DNA of 34,857 nt from Nitrososphaerales archaeon (GTDB lineage: Archaea; Thermoproteota; Nitrososphaeria; Conexivisphaerales; UBA164): contig JAGDXJ010000038.1 of the NCBI GenBank assembly GCA_023256355.1, forward strand, positions 1-34,857, read 5' to 3'. Within the stretch, counting starts at the first letter, position 1. The number at the start of each line of letters is the position of its first letter. Positions 1 to 8,913 of this stretch are shown one piece after another. Made by a program: the position numbers and the translations under genes. Below the pieces are notes generated by a model. The model had not been told where the DNA came from and did not search any database. It saw only the letters and a program-made list of their open reading frames with translations.

Positions 1-173
1 TCCTGCCGGTTCCAAGAATTTACAAATCCGCTTCGGGTTCTGAAGTGCTAGACGTTTTTAAAATGAGCGATGCGCAGGTAGTTGCTGTAGTAAATGAACG
101 CGGGGAGCTTGTAGGAACAATACTGGAAAAAGAAGTTCTCAGATATATACTAAAAGGAGAAAAAAAGACTTAA
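1..173 (+). CDS. C-terminal end of a CBS-domain protein (partial)
   Basis: The frame open from the left edge (codons starting at base 3) runs to TAA at 171-173. Its last 56 residues have the pattern of the second half of a CBS domain: a hydrophobic VVAVVNERGELVGTI strand-turn-strand followed by a helix (EVLRYILKG). The gene starts outside the window, so the rest of its architecture is unknown. The HTH-CBS gene at 1616 also ends in a CBS domain with a closely similar tail, so this may be a related regulator. CBS pairs usually bind adenosyl ligands; nothing here shows which. Confidence 0.7.
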   Translation, partial: LPVPRIYKSASGSEVLDVFKMSDAQVVAVVNERGELVGTILEKEVLRYILKGEKKT

Positions 174-189
174 GGGATGTTAGGGGTTT

Positions 190-240
190 GGGGGATAGCG
201 GCATGGGAAGCTCACGCGCTTTAGCGTTAGAGGATGTTAC
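190..240 (+). mobile_element. Possible relic of an IS200/IS605-type right end
   Basis: A hairpin has arms CTCACGC (211-217) and GCGT plus GAG (224-227, 230-232), a TA bulge and a GCTTTA loop. It is preceded by GGGAAG and followed by GATGTTAC. This order (GGGAAG, GC stem with a CTTTAG-like loop, GAGGATGTxAC) resembles the right end, and omega-RNA 3' part, of archaeal IS200/IS605 tnpB elements as I remember them. No tnpA or tnpB remains, since CBS coding sequence lies directly upstream. It could instead be a transcript-end hairpin of the CBS gene. Confidence 0.3.
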
Positions 241-270
241 AAAGTCCATTTAAAATTAAGTTAAGAAAGG

Positions 271-278
271 TTAAATTA
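271..278 (+). promoter_or_regulatory. TATA-like box of the CoA-disulfide-reductase-like gene
   Basis: TTAAATTA is centred about 26 bases before the ATG at 301. This is the spacing expected if the transcript starts at or next to the start codon. The match to a strong archaeal TATA box is modest. Confidence 0.4.
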
Positions 279-300
279 CCCTTTTTGTTTAATTTTTACC

Positions 301-1629
301 ATGAAGGTTATAGTTGTTGGTGGCGGAGCCGCTGGGATGAGCGCTGCTTCAAGAGTCAGGAAACTTTTACCGCAATCCGAGGTAAAGGTTTTTGAGGAAT
401 CTTCCTATGTTTCTTATGCGCCTTGTGGCCTCCCGTACTATGTAGAAAACCTCGTTGGAGACATAAACGACCTTGTAACGTACACACCAGATTTTTTTAG
501 AAAAGAAAGAAACATCGATGTTCGTATAAACACCAGAGTTACGAAAGTTGATTTGAACGCTAAAGAAATAACACGAGTTTCAGATGAAGGAGAAAAAACA
601 GAAAGTTTTGATTACCTAATACTGACTACAGGGGCCATTCCGTTCGTTCCCGACAAAAAATGGTTAGAAATAAATCACGTTTATGCTCTGCGCCATCTAG
701 AGGATGGGGAAAGACTAAGAAAAGATCTGCAGGGCCTTAAGAACATAGCAGTTATAGGAGGGGGCTATGTAGGCCTTGAGATGGCAGAAGCGCTATCAAA
801 AATAAATAAAAACGTCACTGTGTTTGAAATGAAGCGTTTAATGCCAAATCTTGATCCGGATTACAGCCAGTTTATAAGGCAGGAAATGGAAAAGAAATCC
901 ATAAAGGTTGTTGAAGGTTTTACAGTTAGAGCGCTTGAAAATACAGGCGAAAAGGTAAGAGTTGTGGGCGACTCAGAACAGCCGATTTTTGACGCCGCTG
1001 TACTTGGCTTAGGCGTAAAACCAAACGTAGAGCTTGCTAGATCGATGGGTCTGAAGATTGGCGAAACAGGGGCCATATGGGTTGATGAAAATATGCGTAC
1101 AAGCAATCCTAGCGTTTACGCAGCAGGCGATAACGTAGAGGTAAACGACCTGGTAATAAAAGGAAGAAAGAGGTATGCGCCATTTGCTCCAGAAGCTAAC
1201 AAAGAGGGATACGTTGCAGGTTCTAATATAGGCAACCAAAATATCAAGTTTCCAGGGAGTGCAGGAAGTTCTATCACAAAATTTTATGATACTGAAATAG
1301 GTGTAGTTGGGATAAGCGAAGAAGACGCTAAGAAATATGGAATCGATGTCTTCCCTGTTAAGATCAGACATAACGCAAAAGCGAGCTATTATCCTCCTCC
1401 TGAAGAAGTTTATATGAAAGTAATATTTGATAAAAAAAGAAGGGTGCCTTTAGGAGCTCAGGTTATAGGAAAAAACGTGTGGGGTCGCGTGGCTTATCTA
1501 TCACTGGCCATAGAAAATGAAATAACCGTTGATAAAATGTTCTTTTCAGGCGTTCCATACGCTCCGCCTTTTGCTCCAGTCTGGGATTCTTTGATCGTAG
1601 CTTCGAGGATATTTTATGAACGCGTATGA
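301..1629 (+). CDS. CoA-disulfide reductase / NAD(P)H oxidase family flavoprotein
   Basis: This 442-residue protein belongs to the class of pyridine nucleotide-disulfide oxidoreductases with a single active-site cysteine. The N-terminal FAD motif is GGGAAGMSAASRV (7-19). SYAPCGLPYY places the catalytic cysteine at residue 42, where CoA-disulfide reductases have Cys43. A second Rossmann motif, VIGGGYVGLEMAEAL, binds NAD(P)H, and AAGDN closes the FAD site. The C-terminal YAPPFAPVWD segment is typical of CoA-disulfide reductases and related NADH oxidases, so the enzyme likely reduces CoA disulfide, polysulfide or oxygen in the cytosol. The substrate cannot be told from sequence. It overlaps the next gene by 14 bases, implying co-transcription. 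Length matches the family. Confidence 0.85.
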   Translation: MKVIVVGGGAAGMSAASRVRKLLPQSEVKVFEESSYVSYAPCGLPYYVENLVGDINDLVTYTPDFFRKERNIDVRINTRVTKVDLNAKEITRVSDEGEKTESFDYLILTTGAIPFVPDKKWLEINHVYALRHLEDGERLRKDLQGLKNIAVIGGGYVGLEMAEALSKINKNVTVFEMKRLMPNLDPDYSQFIRQEMEKKSIKVVEGFTVRALENTGEKVRVVGDSEQPIFDAAVLGLGVKPNVELARSMGLKIGETGAIWVDENMRTSNPSVYAAGDNVEVNDLVIKGRKRYAPFAPEANKEGYVAGSNIGNQNIKFPGSAGSSITKFYDTEIGVVGISEEDAKKYGIDVFPVKIRHNAKASYYPPPEEVYMKVIFDKKRRVPLGAQVIGKNVWGRVAYLSLAIENEITVDKMFFSGVPYAPPFAPVWDSLIVASRIFYERV

Positions 1630-2173
1630 GCTAGCTGACATAAAGAAGCTTAGAAAAGCTTTGGGGCTTTCGCAGAGGGATCTAGCAAAGCTTTCCGGTC
1701 TAAGTCAATCCTATATAGCTAAGGTGGAAAAAGGTCATATAGATCCGAGTTACAGCAATGTCCAAAAAATATTCAAAGCGCTTGAAAATGTAAGATCTTT
1801 GAACGTAAAGGTAGCAGCTGAGATAATGACAAGAGATCTTAAATATGTAAAACTCGGTTCAAGGGTCATAGATGCTATAAAGATAATGCAAGATAATTCA
1901 ATAAGCCAGGTACCAGTCCTCACTGAAGATGGTAAGGTGGTTGGAACGATAAGCGAGTCTAACCTTGTACAGCATATGCTAAAAGGTAAAGATATTAAAA
2001 AAATTCAGGAAAGCAAAGTTGATGAGTTTATGGATCCTCCATATCCGATAGTTGATGAATCGACTCCGATAAATTTGATTATGGCTATCTTGACTTTTTA
2101 TAATGCTGTTCTTGTATCACATCAGGGAAAAGTGATAGGTATAATAACCCGTTCTGACATACTTAAAGGATAA
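1616..2173 (+). CDS. XRE-type HTH regulator with paired CBS domains
   Basis: The 185-residue protein has an N-terminal XRE helix-turn-helix (about residues 9-55; GLSQRDLAKLSGLSQSYIAK) followed by two CBS motifs (about 65-120 and 125-185). This is the HTH-CBS architecture common in archaea. CBS pairs bind adenosine-containing ligands, and an archaeal CBS protein (MJ0100) is known to bind SAM and methylthioadenosine. The gene overlaps the flavoprotein gene upstream and sits one base before the SAM synthetase gene. It is therefore plausibly a DNA-binding regulator sensing SAM or a related adenosyl compound. That function is inferred from domains and neighbours only. Confidence 0.85.
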   Translation: MNAYELADIKKLRKALGLSQRDLAKLSGLSQSYIAKVEKGHIDPSYSNVQKIFKALENVRSLNVKVAAEIMTRDLKYVKLGSRVIDAIKIMQDNSISQVPVLTEDGKVVGTISESNLVQHMLKGKDIKKIQESKVDEFMDPPYPIVDESTPINLIMAILTFYNAVLVSHQGKVIGIITRSDILKG

Positions 2174-2174
2174 G

Positions 2175-3359
2175 ATGATTATCAGTGCCAAAAAGATCCC
2201 AAAATATGAACCCTCCATGGAATTTGTGGAAAGAAAAGGAAAAGGACATCCGGATACGATATGTGACGGAATAAGCGAAAATCTCAGCGTATCCCTGAGC
2301 AAATATTATATCGAAAAAACCGGAAGGATACTGCATCATAACGTTGACAAAGCAATTCTGGTAGGTGGTCAGGCAAGAGCCTGGTTTGGTGGAGGAGAAG
2401 TTGTAGAACCCATATATCTTATGCTAGTAGGAAGGGCTATCGGAAGGCTTGACAAAGAAGACGTAGTCCCTATTGGAAGATTAGCTATAACAGCAGCCAA
2501 ATCTTACATAAAAGAAAACCTCAGGTACCTTGATCCTGAAACACATATAATAGTGGATTACAGAATAAAACAGGGAAGCGTCGATCTTGTAAAGAACTTT
2601 GAAGCAGGTAACGATATTCCTCTTGCGAACGATACAAGCTTCGGCGTTGGATTTTACCCGATGACAGATTCTGAAAGGCTTGCACTTGAAGTAGAAAAAT
2701 TCATAAACTCAAAAGAAGGCAAGGAACTTTTCCCGCAGGTAGGTGAAGACATAAAAGTGATGGCGCTAAGACATGAAAACGAAATCAAGCTTACAATAGC
2801 TGCGGCGATGATATCAAGTCTGATAAAAAGTAAAGAAGACTATCTGGAGGTAAAGCGTCAGCTAACTATCAAGCTCCTTGAACTGTCTTCACAGATAACA
2901 AAAATGAAGGTAGACCTTACAATAAACGGCGCCGATAAGCCTGAAAAGGATATATACTATCTGACGGTAACGGGCACCAGCGCAGAAAACGGCGACGATG
3001 GGCAGGTTGGAAGAGGGAACAGAGCTAACGGGCTTATAACGCCTTTCAGACCTATGTCGCTTGAAGCTACAGCAGGAAAAAACCCGATAAGCCATACCGG
3101 TAAACTCTATTATGTTTTGGCAATGGATATAGCAAAAAAGCTGGTTGAAGAAAACAAACATATATCGAGCGCTAACGTTTACATGCTCAGCCAGATTGGA
3201 TCTCCAATAACTGAACCACAATCGGTTTATGTTGAAGCGAGCGCAGACATTTCGGATGAGGCTGTGAGCAGCTATGCTGAAAGCGTTGTTAAAGATAGTC
3301 TGCAGGAAGCGCCTAAACTCTGGTTAAAAATACTGGAAGGAAACGTTTCACTCTATTAA
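2175..3359 (+). CDS. mat: Archaeal S-adenosylmethionine synthetase
   Basis: This 394-residue protein is the archaeal form of methionine adenosyltransferase, which makes SAM from methionine and ATP. It shows the family signature [12 protein letters not shown] near residues 22-33, plus [16 protein letters not shown] and a glycine-rich [17 protein letters not shown] segment typical of the archaeal enzyme. Length fits (about 395-405 is usual). The start is one base after the HTH-CBS stop, and the next gene begins one base after its own stop, so the methyl-metabolism genes look like one transcription unit. Cytosolic. Confidence 0.95.
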   Translation: MIISAKKIPKYEPSMEFVERKGKGHPDTICDGISENLSVSLSKYYIEKTGRILHHNVDKAILVGGQARAWFGGGEVVEPIYLMLVGRAIGRLDKEDVVPIGRLAITAAKSYIKENLRYLDPETHIIVDYRIKQGSVDLVKNFEAGNDIPLANDTSFGVGFYPMTDSERLALEVEKFINSKEGKELFPQVGEDIKVMALRHENEIKLTIAAAMISSLIKSKEDYLEVKRQLTIKLLELSSQITKMKVDLTINGADKPEKDIYYLTVTGTSAENGDDGQVGRGNRANGLITPFRPMSLEATAGKNPISHTGKLYYVLAMDIAKKLVEENKHISSANVYMLSQIGSPITEPQSVYVEASADISDEAVSSYAESVVKDSLQEAPKLWLKILEGNVSLY

Positions 3360-3360
3360 A

Positions 3361-4068
3361 ATGAAAATATATTTTGAATTACCCGAGATTTATTTATCAA
3401 ATTTTGAGAGAGTAATAAATTATACTGTTACATTAAAAAGCCTGATAGACGGCATTTTTGTTCCAGATCTACCTCTGAAAAAACCAACTATAGATGCTTG
3501 CGCTCTGATAGGCGTTCTGAAAGATAAAATAAGCAAAAAAGAAATAATAATAACCCAGTCTGTAGGCCATAGAAGTCTGGCAGCAAACAAGTCTCGTTTA
3601 CAGTGTATAAAAAAGATGGGCATAAAAAGCGTTCTCTTGGTGCAGGGACCTTATACTTTTACTAAAGTTAAAGATGTTTTAGATTACGCTTCTTCAAGGT
3701 TCAGAATAGGTGCTGTTTTTAATGAAAAAACATTAGAATCGCGAATAAAAGGCGGGGTTAAATTTTTTGTGACACAGGTTTTTCCTGATGTAAAAGAATT
3801 AGGGTCGGTCAAGAAAATTTCTGATCTTGATTTATTTTTGCTCATAGGGATTTCAAATAAAAAAGAAGATTATCTAAAGTTAAAAGAAAAGGGTTTTAAT
3901 GTACCAGAAGAAATTCTAAAATCTGATGAACCTTTAAAGTCCGTTAAAAGCTACTATGCTACTGTAGCAGATCATATAGGTAAAAACCCAGATATATATG
4001 CTATACCCTTAACAAAAGAGATCGATTACTTACATGTGTACGATTTTGTTAAAAACATCAAAAAATAG
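3361..4068 (+). CDS. Short methylenetetrahydrofolate reductase (MetF)-like protein
   Basis: This 235-residue TIM-barrel protein resembles MetF. FELPE near the N-terminus matches the EFFPP strand carrying the catalytic Glu. IDGIFVPDLPLKKPTIDAC fits the second strand, and GGVKFFVTQVFPD matches the GADFFITQLFFD segment. MetF normally has an R-G-D at the strand carrying Asp120 (E. coli numbering); here it reads V-Q-G-P, so that Asp is missing. The protein is also shorter than bacterial MetF (about 290). It directly follows SAM synthetase, which fits methyl-group or methionine metabolism, perhaps with a pterin other than folate. The gene looks more AT-rich than its upstream neighbours. Exact reaction unknown. 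Confidence 0.6.
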   Translation: MKIYFELPEIYLSNFERVINYTVTLKSLIDGIFVPDLPLKKPTIDACALIGVLKDKISKKEIIITQSVGHRSLAANKSRLQCIKKMGIKSVLLVQGPYTFTKVKDVLDYASSRFRIGAVFNEKTLESRIKGGVKFFVTQVFPDVKELGSVKKISDLDLFLLIGISNKKEDYLKLKEKGFNVPEEILKSDEPLKSVKSYYATVADHIGKNPDIYAIPLTKEIDYLHVYDFVKNIKK

Positions 4069-4294
4069 GTTTTAATAATTAAAAATTTTTGTTTAATTGT
4101 TGCGATTAGCGAAATTATCAATTTTATATAAAAAACAGCGATAATTTTTGAATAAATATTACATCTTAACCTTCAATTTTTTATATATTTTTTATAATTG
4201 TTTTTATTTTATAAAAATATTTTATTATAAAATTAATTTTTAATAATCATTTTAAACACTAAAATTTATAAAATGTATTTTTTATATGATAGTA
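4069..4294. other. Very AT-rich intergenic region upstream of ilvB
   Basis: About 220 bases with no credible gene. It holds runs of A and T and an inverted repeat, AAATTATC (4112-4119) and GATAATTT (4140-4147), separated by 20 bases. It likely contains the end of the MetF-like transcript and the ilv operon promoter at its right end. The inverted repeat could be an operator, but in such AT-rich DNA it may be chance. Confidence 0.5.
4265..4273 (+). promoter_or_regulatory. TATA box of the ilv/leu operon
   Basis: TTTATAAAA is centred at 4269, 26 bases before the ATG at 4295. This is the classic distance from an archaeal TATA box to the transcription start, so the operon's mRNA probably begins at that ATG without a leader. 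It favours 4295 over the in-frame ATG at 4286. Confidence 0.65.
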
Positions 4295-5971
4295 ATGGCG
4301 TCTTATTTAAGTGGAGCTCAAGCCTTAGTAAAGGCATTAGAAGGGGAAAAAGTAGAGGTAATATTTGGCATACCAGGAGGAGCTACGCTGCCCTTTTATG
4401 ATGCTTTGAAGGACTCGAACATCAAACACGTTCTGGCGAGGCATGAGCAATCTGCCGCCCATATGGCAGACGGCTACGCAAGAGCTTCTGGCAAGGTGGG
4501 TGTTTGTACTGCAACTTCAGGGCCAGGTGCTACAAACCTGCTGACCGGCATAGCTACAGCATACCTTGATTCGTCTCCGGTGGTCGCTTTAACAGGTCAG
4601 GTTGCAAAAAGTTACATAGGTAAAGACGCATTTCAAGAAATAGACACAGTGGGCATCTACAGCCCTGTTGTAAAATATGCGTTTCAGCCTCTTTCGGCTT
4701 CTGAAATACCGTTCGATGTAAAGGCCGCTTTCTATATCTCCAGCACAGGAAGGCAGGGACCAGTGCTTATAGACCTGCCAAAAGATGTACAAACGGAAAC
4801 AGCTGAAATCGAGTTCCCTGAAAGAATAGAGATTAAAGGTTATAGACCGTACATAAAACCAGATCCAGAAGCAGTAAAAGAAGCGGCAAAACTGATCATA
4901 CAGGCGCAGAAACCGGTGATTCTGGTAGGTGGAGGAGCAGTAAAGTCGGAAGTTGGTCCCCTGGTATTAGAACTTGCAGAAATGTTCATGATTCCCATAG
5001 CAAGCACATTGATGGGTAAAGGAGCAATCCCTGAAAATCATTTCCTGTCTGTCGGTCCCATTGGAATGCACGGTACATATCATGCAAATACCCTAATAAT
5101 GGAAAGCGACCTGATTATTGGAATAGGGGTCAGGTTTTCTGACAGAACTACGATGGATACTAGAGAATTTACAAAAGACAGAATGATATTGCACTTTGAC
5201 ATAGATCCAACTGAAGCTAGAAAAAACCTCGTCAATGAATTTCCAGTAATAGGAGATTTGAAAGAATCGCTGAGCATTCTGATTTCAGAAATAAAAAAGA
5301 TGATGCCGTACATAAAAAGTTCTCCATGGCACAAAAGAGTTAAGGAACTAAAGGATTATTACGATGACAGAATTTTCGGAGAAAACGTAATGAGCCCACT
5401 TATCGTAAAGAAAATCAGGGATATACTTGGTCCAGATGATATCGTGACTACAGAAGTTGGCCAGGCACAAGCATGGGCTGAGCTGTTTTATAAGGCATTA
5501 AAACCCAGAACTTTCATAACCAGCGGTGGTTTGGGCACCATGGGTTTCGGATTTCCAGCGGCAATAGGCGCAAAAGTTGCAAAATTTGATAAAACTGTAG
5601 TGGACATTGCAGGGGACGGAAGCTTCTTGATGACCTCTAACAGCCTGGCTACTAGCGTTGCAGAAGGCATACCGGTGGTGGCGGTTATCCTGGATAACGC
5701 GGTGCTAGGCATGATAGCTCAATGGCAGAGAATTGTGTATAACAACAGGTACATAGCATCATCTCTAGGAGAAACTCCTAACTTTCCGGCGCTTGCAAGA
5801 GCTTATGGCGCTGAAGGTGTCAGGGTAAACGGTCTTGAGGATTTTGTTAAGTACTTTAAAGAAGCTGTTAGAAGCGAAGTTACCTATGTTATAGACGTCC
5901 CGATATCGCCAGAAGAAAACGTTTTCCCATTCGTTCCGTCTGGAAAAAGTTTGAGGGAAATGATAGTATGA
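4295..5971 (+). CDS. ilvB: Acetolactate synthase large subunit
   Basis: This thiamine-diphosphate enzyme condenses pyruvate with pyruvate or 2-oxobutyrate, the first committed step of valine, leucine and isoleucine synthesis. With the start at 4295 it has 558 residues. The N-terminal domain has GIPGGATLPFYDAL and the ThDP-activating Glu in ARHEQSAAHMADGYARASG (about residue 51). The C-terminal ThDP/Mg motif begins GDGSFLMTSNSLAT. QWQRIVYNNRY near the end is typical of acetolactate synthases rather than other ThDP enzymes. The ATG at 4295 is preferred because the TATA box lies 26 bases upstream; an in-frame ATG at 4286 would add three residues. The stop overlaps the ilvN start (ATGA). Confidence 0.93.
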   Translation: MASYLSGAQALVKALEGEKVEVIFGIPGGATLPFYDALKDSNIKHVLARHEQSAAHMADGYARASGKVGVCTATSGPGATNLLTGIATAYLDSSPVVALTGQVAKSYIGKDAFQEIDTVGIYSPVVKYAFQPLSASEIPFDVKAAFYISSTGRQGPVLIDLPKDVQTETAEIEFPERIEIKGYRPYIKPDPEAVKEAAKLIIQAQKPVILVGGGAVKSEVGPLVLELAEMFMIPIASTLMGKGAIPENHFLSVGPIGMHGTYHANTLIMESDLIIGIGVRFSDRTTMDTREFTKDRMILHFDIDPTEARKNLVNEFPVIGDLKESLSILISEIKKMMPYIKSSPWHKRVKELKDYYDDRIFGENVMSPLIVKKIRDILGPDDIVTTEVGQAQAWAELFYKALKPRTFITSGGLGTMGFGFPAAIGAKVAKFDKTVVDIAGDGSFLMTSNSLATSVAEGIPVVAVILDNAVLGMIAQWQRIVYNNRYIASSLGETPNFPALARAYGAEGVRVNGLEDFVKYFKEAVRSEVTYVIDVPISPEENVFPFVPSGKSLREMIV

Positions 5972-6462
5972 AAAAAGAAAGGGTGTTTTTTATAACCGTT
6001 GCAGATAAGCCAGGAGTGCTTTTTAAAATAACTAATATATTCCGACGCAGAAACTTTAACATAGAGAGCGTTACAGTTGGCAAAACGCTGGCAAAGGATG
6101 AATCGCAGATAGTAATAACTATAAATGCTGACGACGAAGAAGCGGATAGCTTTGCGAGAATGGTCAAAAAGCTGATAGATGTTTATGAAGTTGTTGAAGC
6201 GCCAAAAGACTCATGCTATGCTCAGGAGCTTTTGCTGGCTAAATTAGAAGGCGATCCAGATGGGTTGCAAAAGATAGCTGAAAATTATGGCGCGCAGTTG
6301 ATAAAAAATGGCACACTGATATTAAAGTATGTCGGTGAGCCTGCGAATGTCGAAGAGTTGATAAAAGATCTTTCCCAGTTCAAGATAATACATATATCGA
6401 GGACAGGGATAACAGCTGTGGTGAAAGAAGATGGTAAAGATATATTACGATTCGGACGCTGA
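5968..6462 (+). CDS. ilvN: Acetolactate synthase small (regulatory) subunit
   Basis: The 164-residue subunit begins with an ACT domain (KPGVLFKITNIFRRRNFNIESVTV) that normally binds valine and confers feedback control on IlvB. The second half matches the usual small-subunit C-terminal domain. It overlaps ilvB by four bases and ilvC by 32 bases, which strongly suggests translational coupling. Confidence 0.9.
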   Translation: MKKERVFFITVADKPGVLFKITNIFRRRNFNIESVTVGKTLAKDESQIVITINADDEEADSFARMVKKLIDVYEVVEAPKDSCYAQELLLAKLEGDPDGLQKIAENYGAQLIKNGTLILKYVGEPANVEELIKDLSQFKIIHISRTGITAVVKEDGKDILRFGR

Positions 6463-7420
6463 TTTAAACAGCATAAAGAATAAAACCGTAGCTATAATAG
6501 GCTACGGAAGCCAGGGAAGAGCTCACGCTTTAAATCTAAAGGATTCAGGGATAAATGTAGTTGTAGGAGTAAGAGAAAATGGTAGATCATGGGAAGCAGC
6601 AAAAGCAGATGGATTTAACCCGAAAAACATAGAAGAAGCTTCACGGGTTGGGGATCTTATCGCTGTGCTCATACCTGATACGGAGCATGGTGTAGTTTAT
6701 GATAAATACATTAAGAACAACTTAAAAGAGGGCAAAACGTTGCTTTTTGCTCACGGTTACAGCATAAGGTTCGGACTGATCAAACCCCCGCGTTATGTTG
6801 ATGTCGTGATGGTAGCCCCAAAATCCCCGGGTCCAAAACTAAGAGAATCATTCTTGCAGAATTTTGGAGTACCGTCTCTGATAGCTGTTCATCAGGATTA
6901 TTCCGGCAAAGCAAAAGATACAGCTCTGGCATACGCAAAAGGCTTGGGATCAACCAAAGTCGGTGTACTTGAAACCACTTTTGCGGATGAAACAGAGGAA
7001 GACCTGTTCGGCGAACAGGCAGTATTGGTTGGCGGCCTTATGTATCTGATTAAGAACGGGTTTGATGTGCTGGTGGAAAACGGTTATCCGCCAGAACTTG
7101 CATATTTTGAAGTATTGCACGAAATGAAACTCATCGTGGACCTTGTCTATTCTTCAGGGCTTACTGGTATGTTAAAAGCAGTAAGTGATACTGCAAAGTA
7201 CGGAGGTATAACACGGGGTAACATAGTTATAGATGAAAGTGTGAAAAAAAGGATGGAAAAGCTTCTCGCTGAAATTAAGAACGGGAGCTTTGCTCAAGAG
7301 TGGACCGGAAATCCCGAGCAGAGCAAACAGAAACTTGAAAAAATGATGAACGATATAGAAAACCTTGAGATTGAGAAAATAGGCAAAAAAATTAGAAAAC
7401 TAGCTGGATTGGAGAAATGA
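6431..7420 (+). CDS. ilvC: Ketol-acid reductoisomerase
   Basis: IlvC isomerises and reduces acetolactate or acetohydroxybutyrate to dihydroxy acids with NAD(P)H. The 329-residue protein is a class I enzyme: KIYYDSDADL start, Rossmann motif IGYGSQGRAHALNLKDSG, AHGYSIRFG, a PKSPG loop, and metal-binding segments ADETEEDLFGEQAVLVGG and EVLHEMKLIVDL. The cofactor loop after the second strand reads VRENGRSW, keeping the Arg that often goes with NADPH. The start lies 32 bases inside ilvN; the family's usual N-terminus supports it. It overlaps the next gene by four bases. Confidence 0.95.
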   Translation: MVKIYYDSDADLNSIKNKTVAIIGYGSQGRAHALNLKDSGINVVVGVRENGRSWEAAKADGFNPKNIEEASRVGDLIAVLIPDTEHGVVYDKYIKNNLKEGKTLLFAHGYSIRFGLIKPPRYVDVVMVAPKSPGPKLRESFLQNFGVPSLIAVHQDYSGKAKDTALAYAKGLGSTKVGVLETTFADETEEDLFGEQAVLVGGLMYLIKNGFDVLVENGYPPELAYFEVLHEMKLIVDLVYSSGLTGMLKAVSDTAKYGGITRGNIVIDESVKKRMEKLLAEIKNGSFAQEWTGNPEQSKQKLEKMMNDIENLEIEKIGKKIRKLAGLEK

Positions 7421-8907
7421 ATAGGAAAGTATACGTTTTTGACACAACTCTAAGGGATGGAGAACAAACTCCGGGTGTTAGCCTGAGTATAGATGATAAA
7501 TTTGAAATAGCAAAGGCTCTCGATGTCCTTGGGGTAGACATAATCGAGGCTGGCTTTCCTGCAGCTAGCGAAGGAGAATTTAATGCAGTAAAAAGAATTG
7601 CAAATGCCGGGCTAAGGGCCAAGGTAGCCGCTCTGGCAAGGTTAAACCCCGGTGATATGGAAACAGCTCTTTCTACGGGTATAAAGAGGATTCACGTGTT
7701 TATTGCGACGTCTGACATTCATCTTCAATATAAACTCAAGAAAAGCAGACAGGAAGTTCTTCAGATAATAAAAGAAAACATAGGCTATCTAAAAGATAAA
7801 GGTGTTGAGATAGAATATTCCGCTGAGGACGCAACAAGGACAGAAAAGGAGTTTTTGCTTCAGGCTTTCTCAAAAGCTGCAGAAAGCGGGGCTTCCGTTC
7901 TTGACATTGCAGATACAGTTGGCATAGCATCTCCCAGCCTGATAAAAGAATTAGTTACAGCTGTAAAAAAAGAGATCCCTGACAAAAGGGTAAGCGTACA
8001 TGTGCACAACGATCTAGGCCTTGCAACTGCGAACACGCTGGCCGCTATTGAGGCGGGCGCAGATCAATTTCATGGTACTGTTAATGGGATAGGAGAAAGG
8101 GCAGGCAACGTTAGCATAGAAGAAGTGGTAGTTGCTCTTAAGGTCCTTTATAATATTGAAACGAGTATAAATCTAGAAAAGATTTACGAAACATCCAAAA
8201 TCGTAGAAAAACTTACTGGAATAAGGATAGCTAAAAATAAGCCAATAATCGGGGAGAACGCTTTTGGTCATGAAAGCGGTATTCACACTCATGGTATACT
8301 GAACAATCCAAGGACTTATGAACCAATAAGCCCTGAAATGGTTGGAAGAAAACGATGGTTTATGGCCGGAAAGCTTTCTGGAAGTCATGGCATAGCTGCG
8401 CAGCTTAAAGAAATGGGCATCCAGGTTAACGATCAGCAGCTCCAGGAAATAGTTAAGAAAGTTAAAGCTCTAGGGGATGCAGGTAAGCACGTAACAGATG
8501 CTGATCTTTACGCTATAGCAATGTCAATAACCGGAAGCTCACCTCAAAAATACCTGAACCTTAAAGGTATAGTTTCAGTAACAGGCATGAATATTTCTCC
8601 TACGACGTCCATAAGAATAAGCTTCAAAGAAAAAGACTTTGAATCTTCCAGCACCGGTATTGGACCGGTTGACGCTTCGCTTAAGGCAATTCAAAAAGCT
8701 CTTGAAGGAGTGCTTAAAGTAAACCTGATAGAATACAGTATAGATGCTATAACAGGCGGTTCCGACTCTCTGGCGCAGGTAAGCGTAAAAGTTGAAGATG
8801 AAGAAGGTCATATTGCATCTTCTACCGCTACCGGTCCAGATATAGTCATGACGAGCGTAGAAGCAATGATAGATGGTATTAATAAGCTGCTATTAAAAAG
8901 GGTATAG
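7417..8907 (+). CDS. 2-isopropylmalate synthase / citramalate synthase family enzyme
   Basis: This 496-residue acetyl-CoA-dependent aldol synthase has the DTTLRDGEQTPGVSL catalytic start, metal-binding HVHNDLGLATAN, NGIGERAGN and ENAFGHESGIHTHG. A C-terminal LeuA-type regulatory domain starts at about residue 380. LeuA (leucine) and archaeal CimA (pyruvate route to isoleucine) are close. Features such as EAGFPAASEGEF and FIATSDIHLQYKL look more like LeuA, while TYEPISPEMVG is shared with archaeal CimA. I favour LeuA but cannot settle substrate choice. It overlaps ilvC by four bases and is followed six bases later by a LeuB-type dehydrogenase. Genes for the isomerase (leuCD) are not in this window. 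Confidence 0.88.
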   Translation: MNRKVYVFDTTLRDGEQTPGVSLSIDDKFEIAKALDVLGVDIIEAGFPAASEGEFNAVKRIANAGLRAKVAALARLNPGDMETALSTGIKRIHVFIATSDIHLQYKLKKSRQEVLQIIKENIGYLKDKGVEIEYSAEDATRTEKEFLLQAFSKAAESGASVLDIADTVGIASPSLIKELVTAVKKEIPDKRVSVHVHNDLGLATANTLAAIEAGADQFHGTVNGIGERAGNVSIEEVVVALKVLYNIETSINLEKIYETSKIVEKLTGIRIAKNKPIIGENAFGHESGIHTHGILNNPRTYEPISPEMVGRKRWFMAGKLSGSHGIAAQLKEMGIQVNDQQLQEIVKKVKALGDAGKHVTDADLYAIAMSITGSSPQKYLNLKGIVSVTGMNISPTTSIRISFKEKDFESSSTGIGPVDASLKAIQKALEGVLKVNLIEYSIDAITGGSDSLAQVSVKVEDEEGHIASSTATGPDIVMTSVEAMIDGINKLLLKRV

Positions 8908-8913
8908 TAACAG

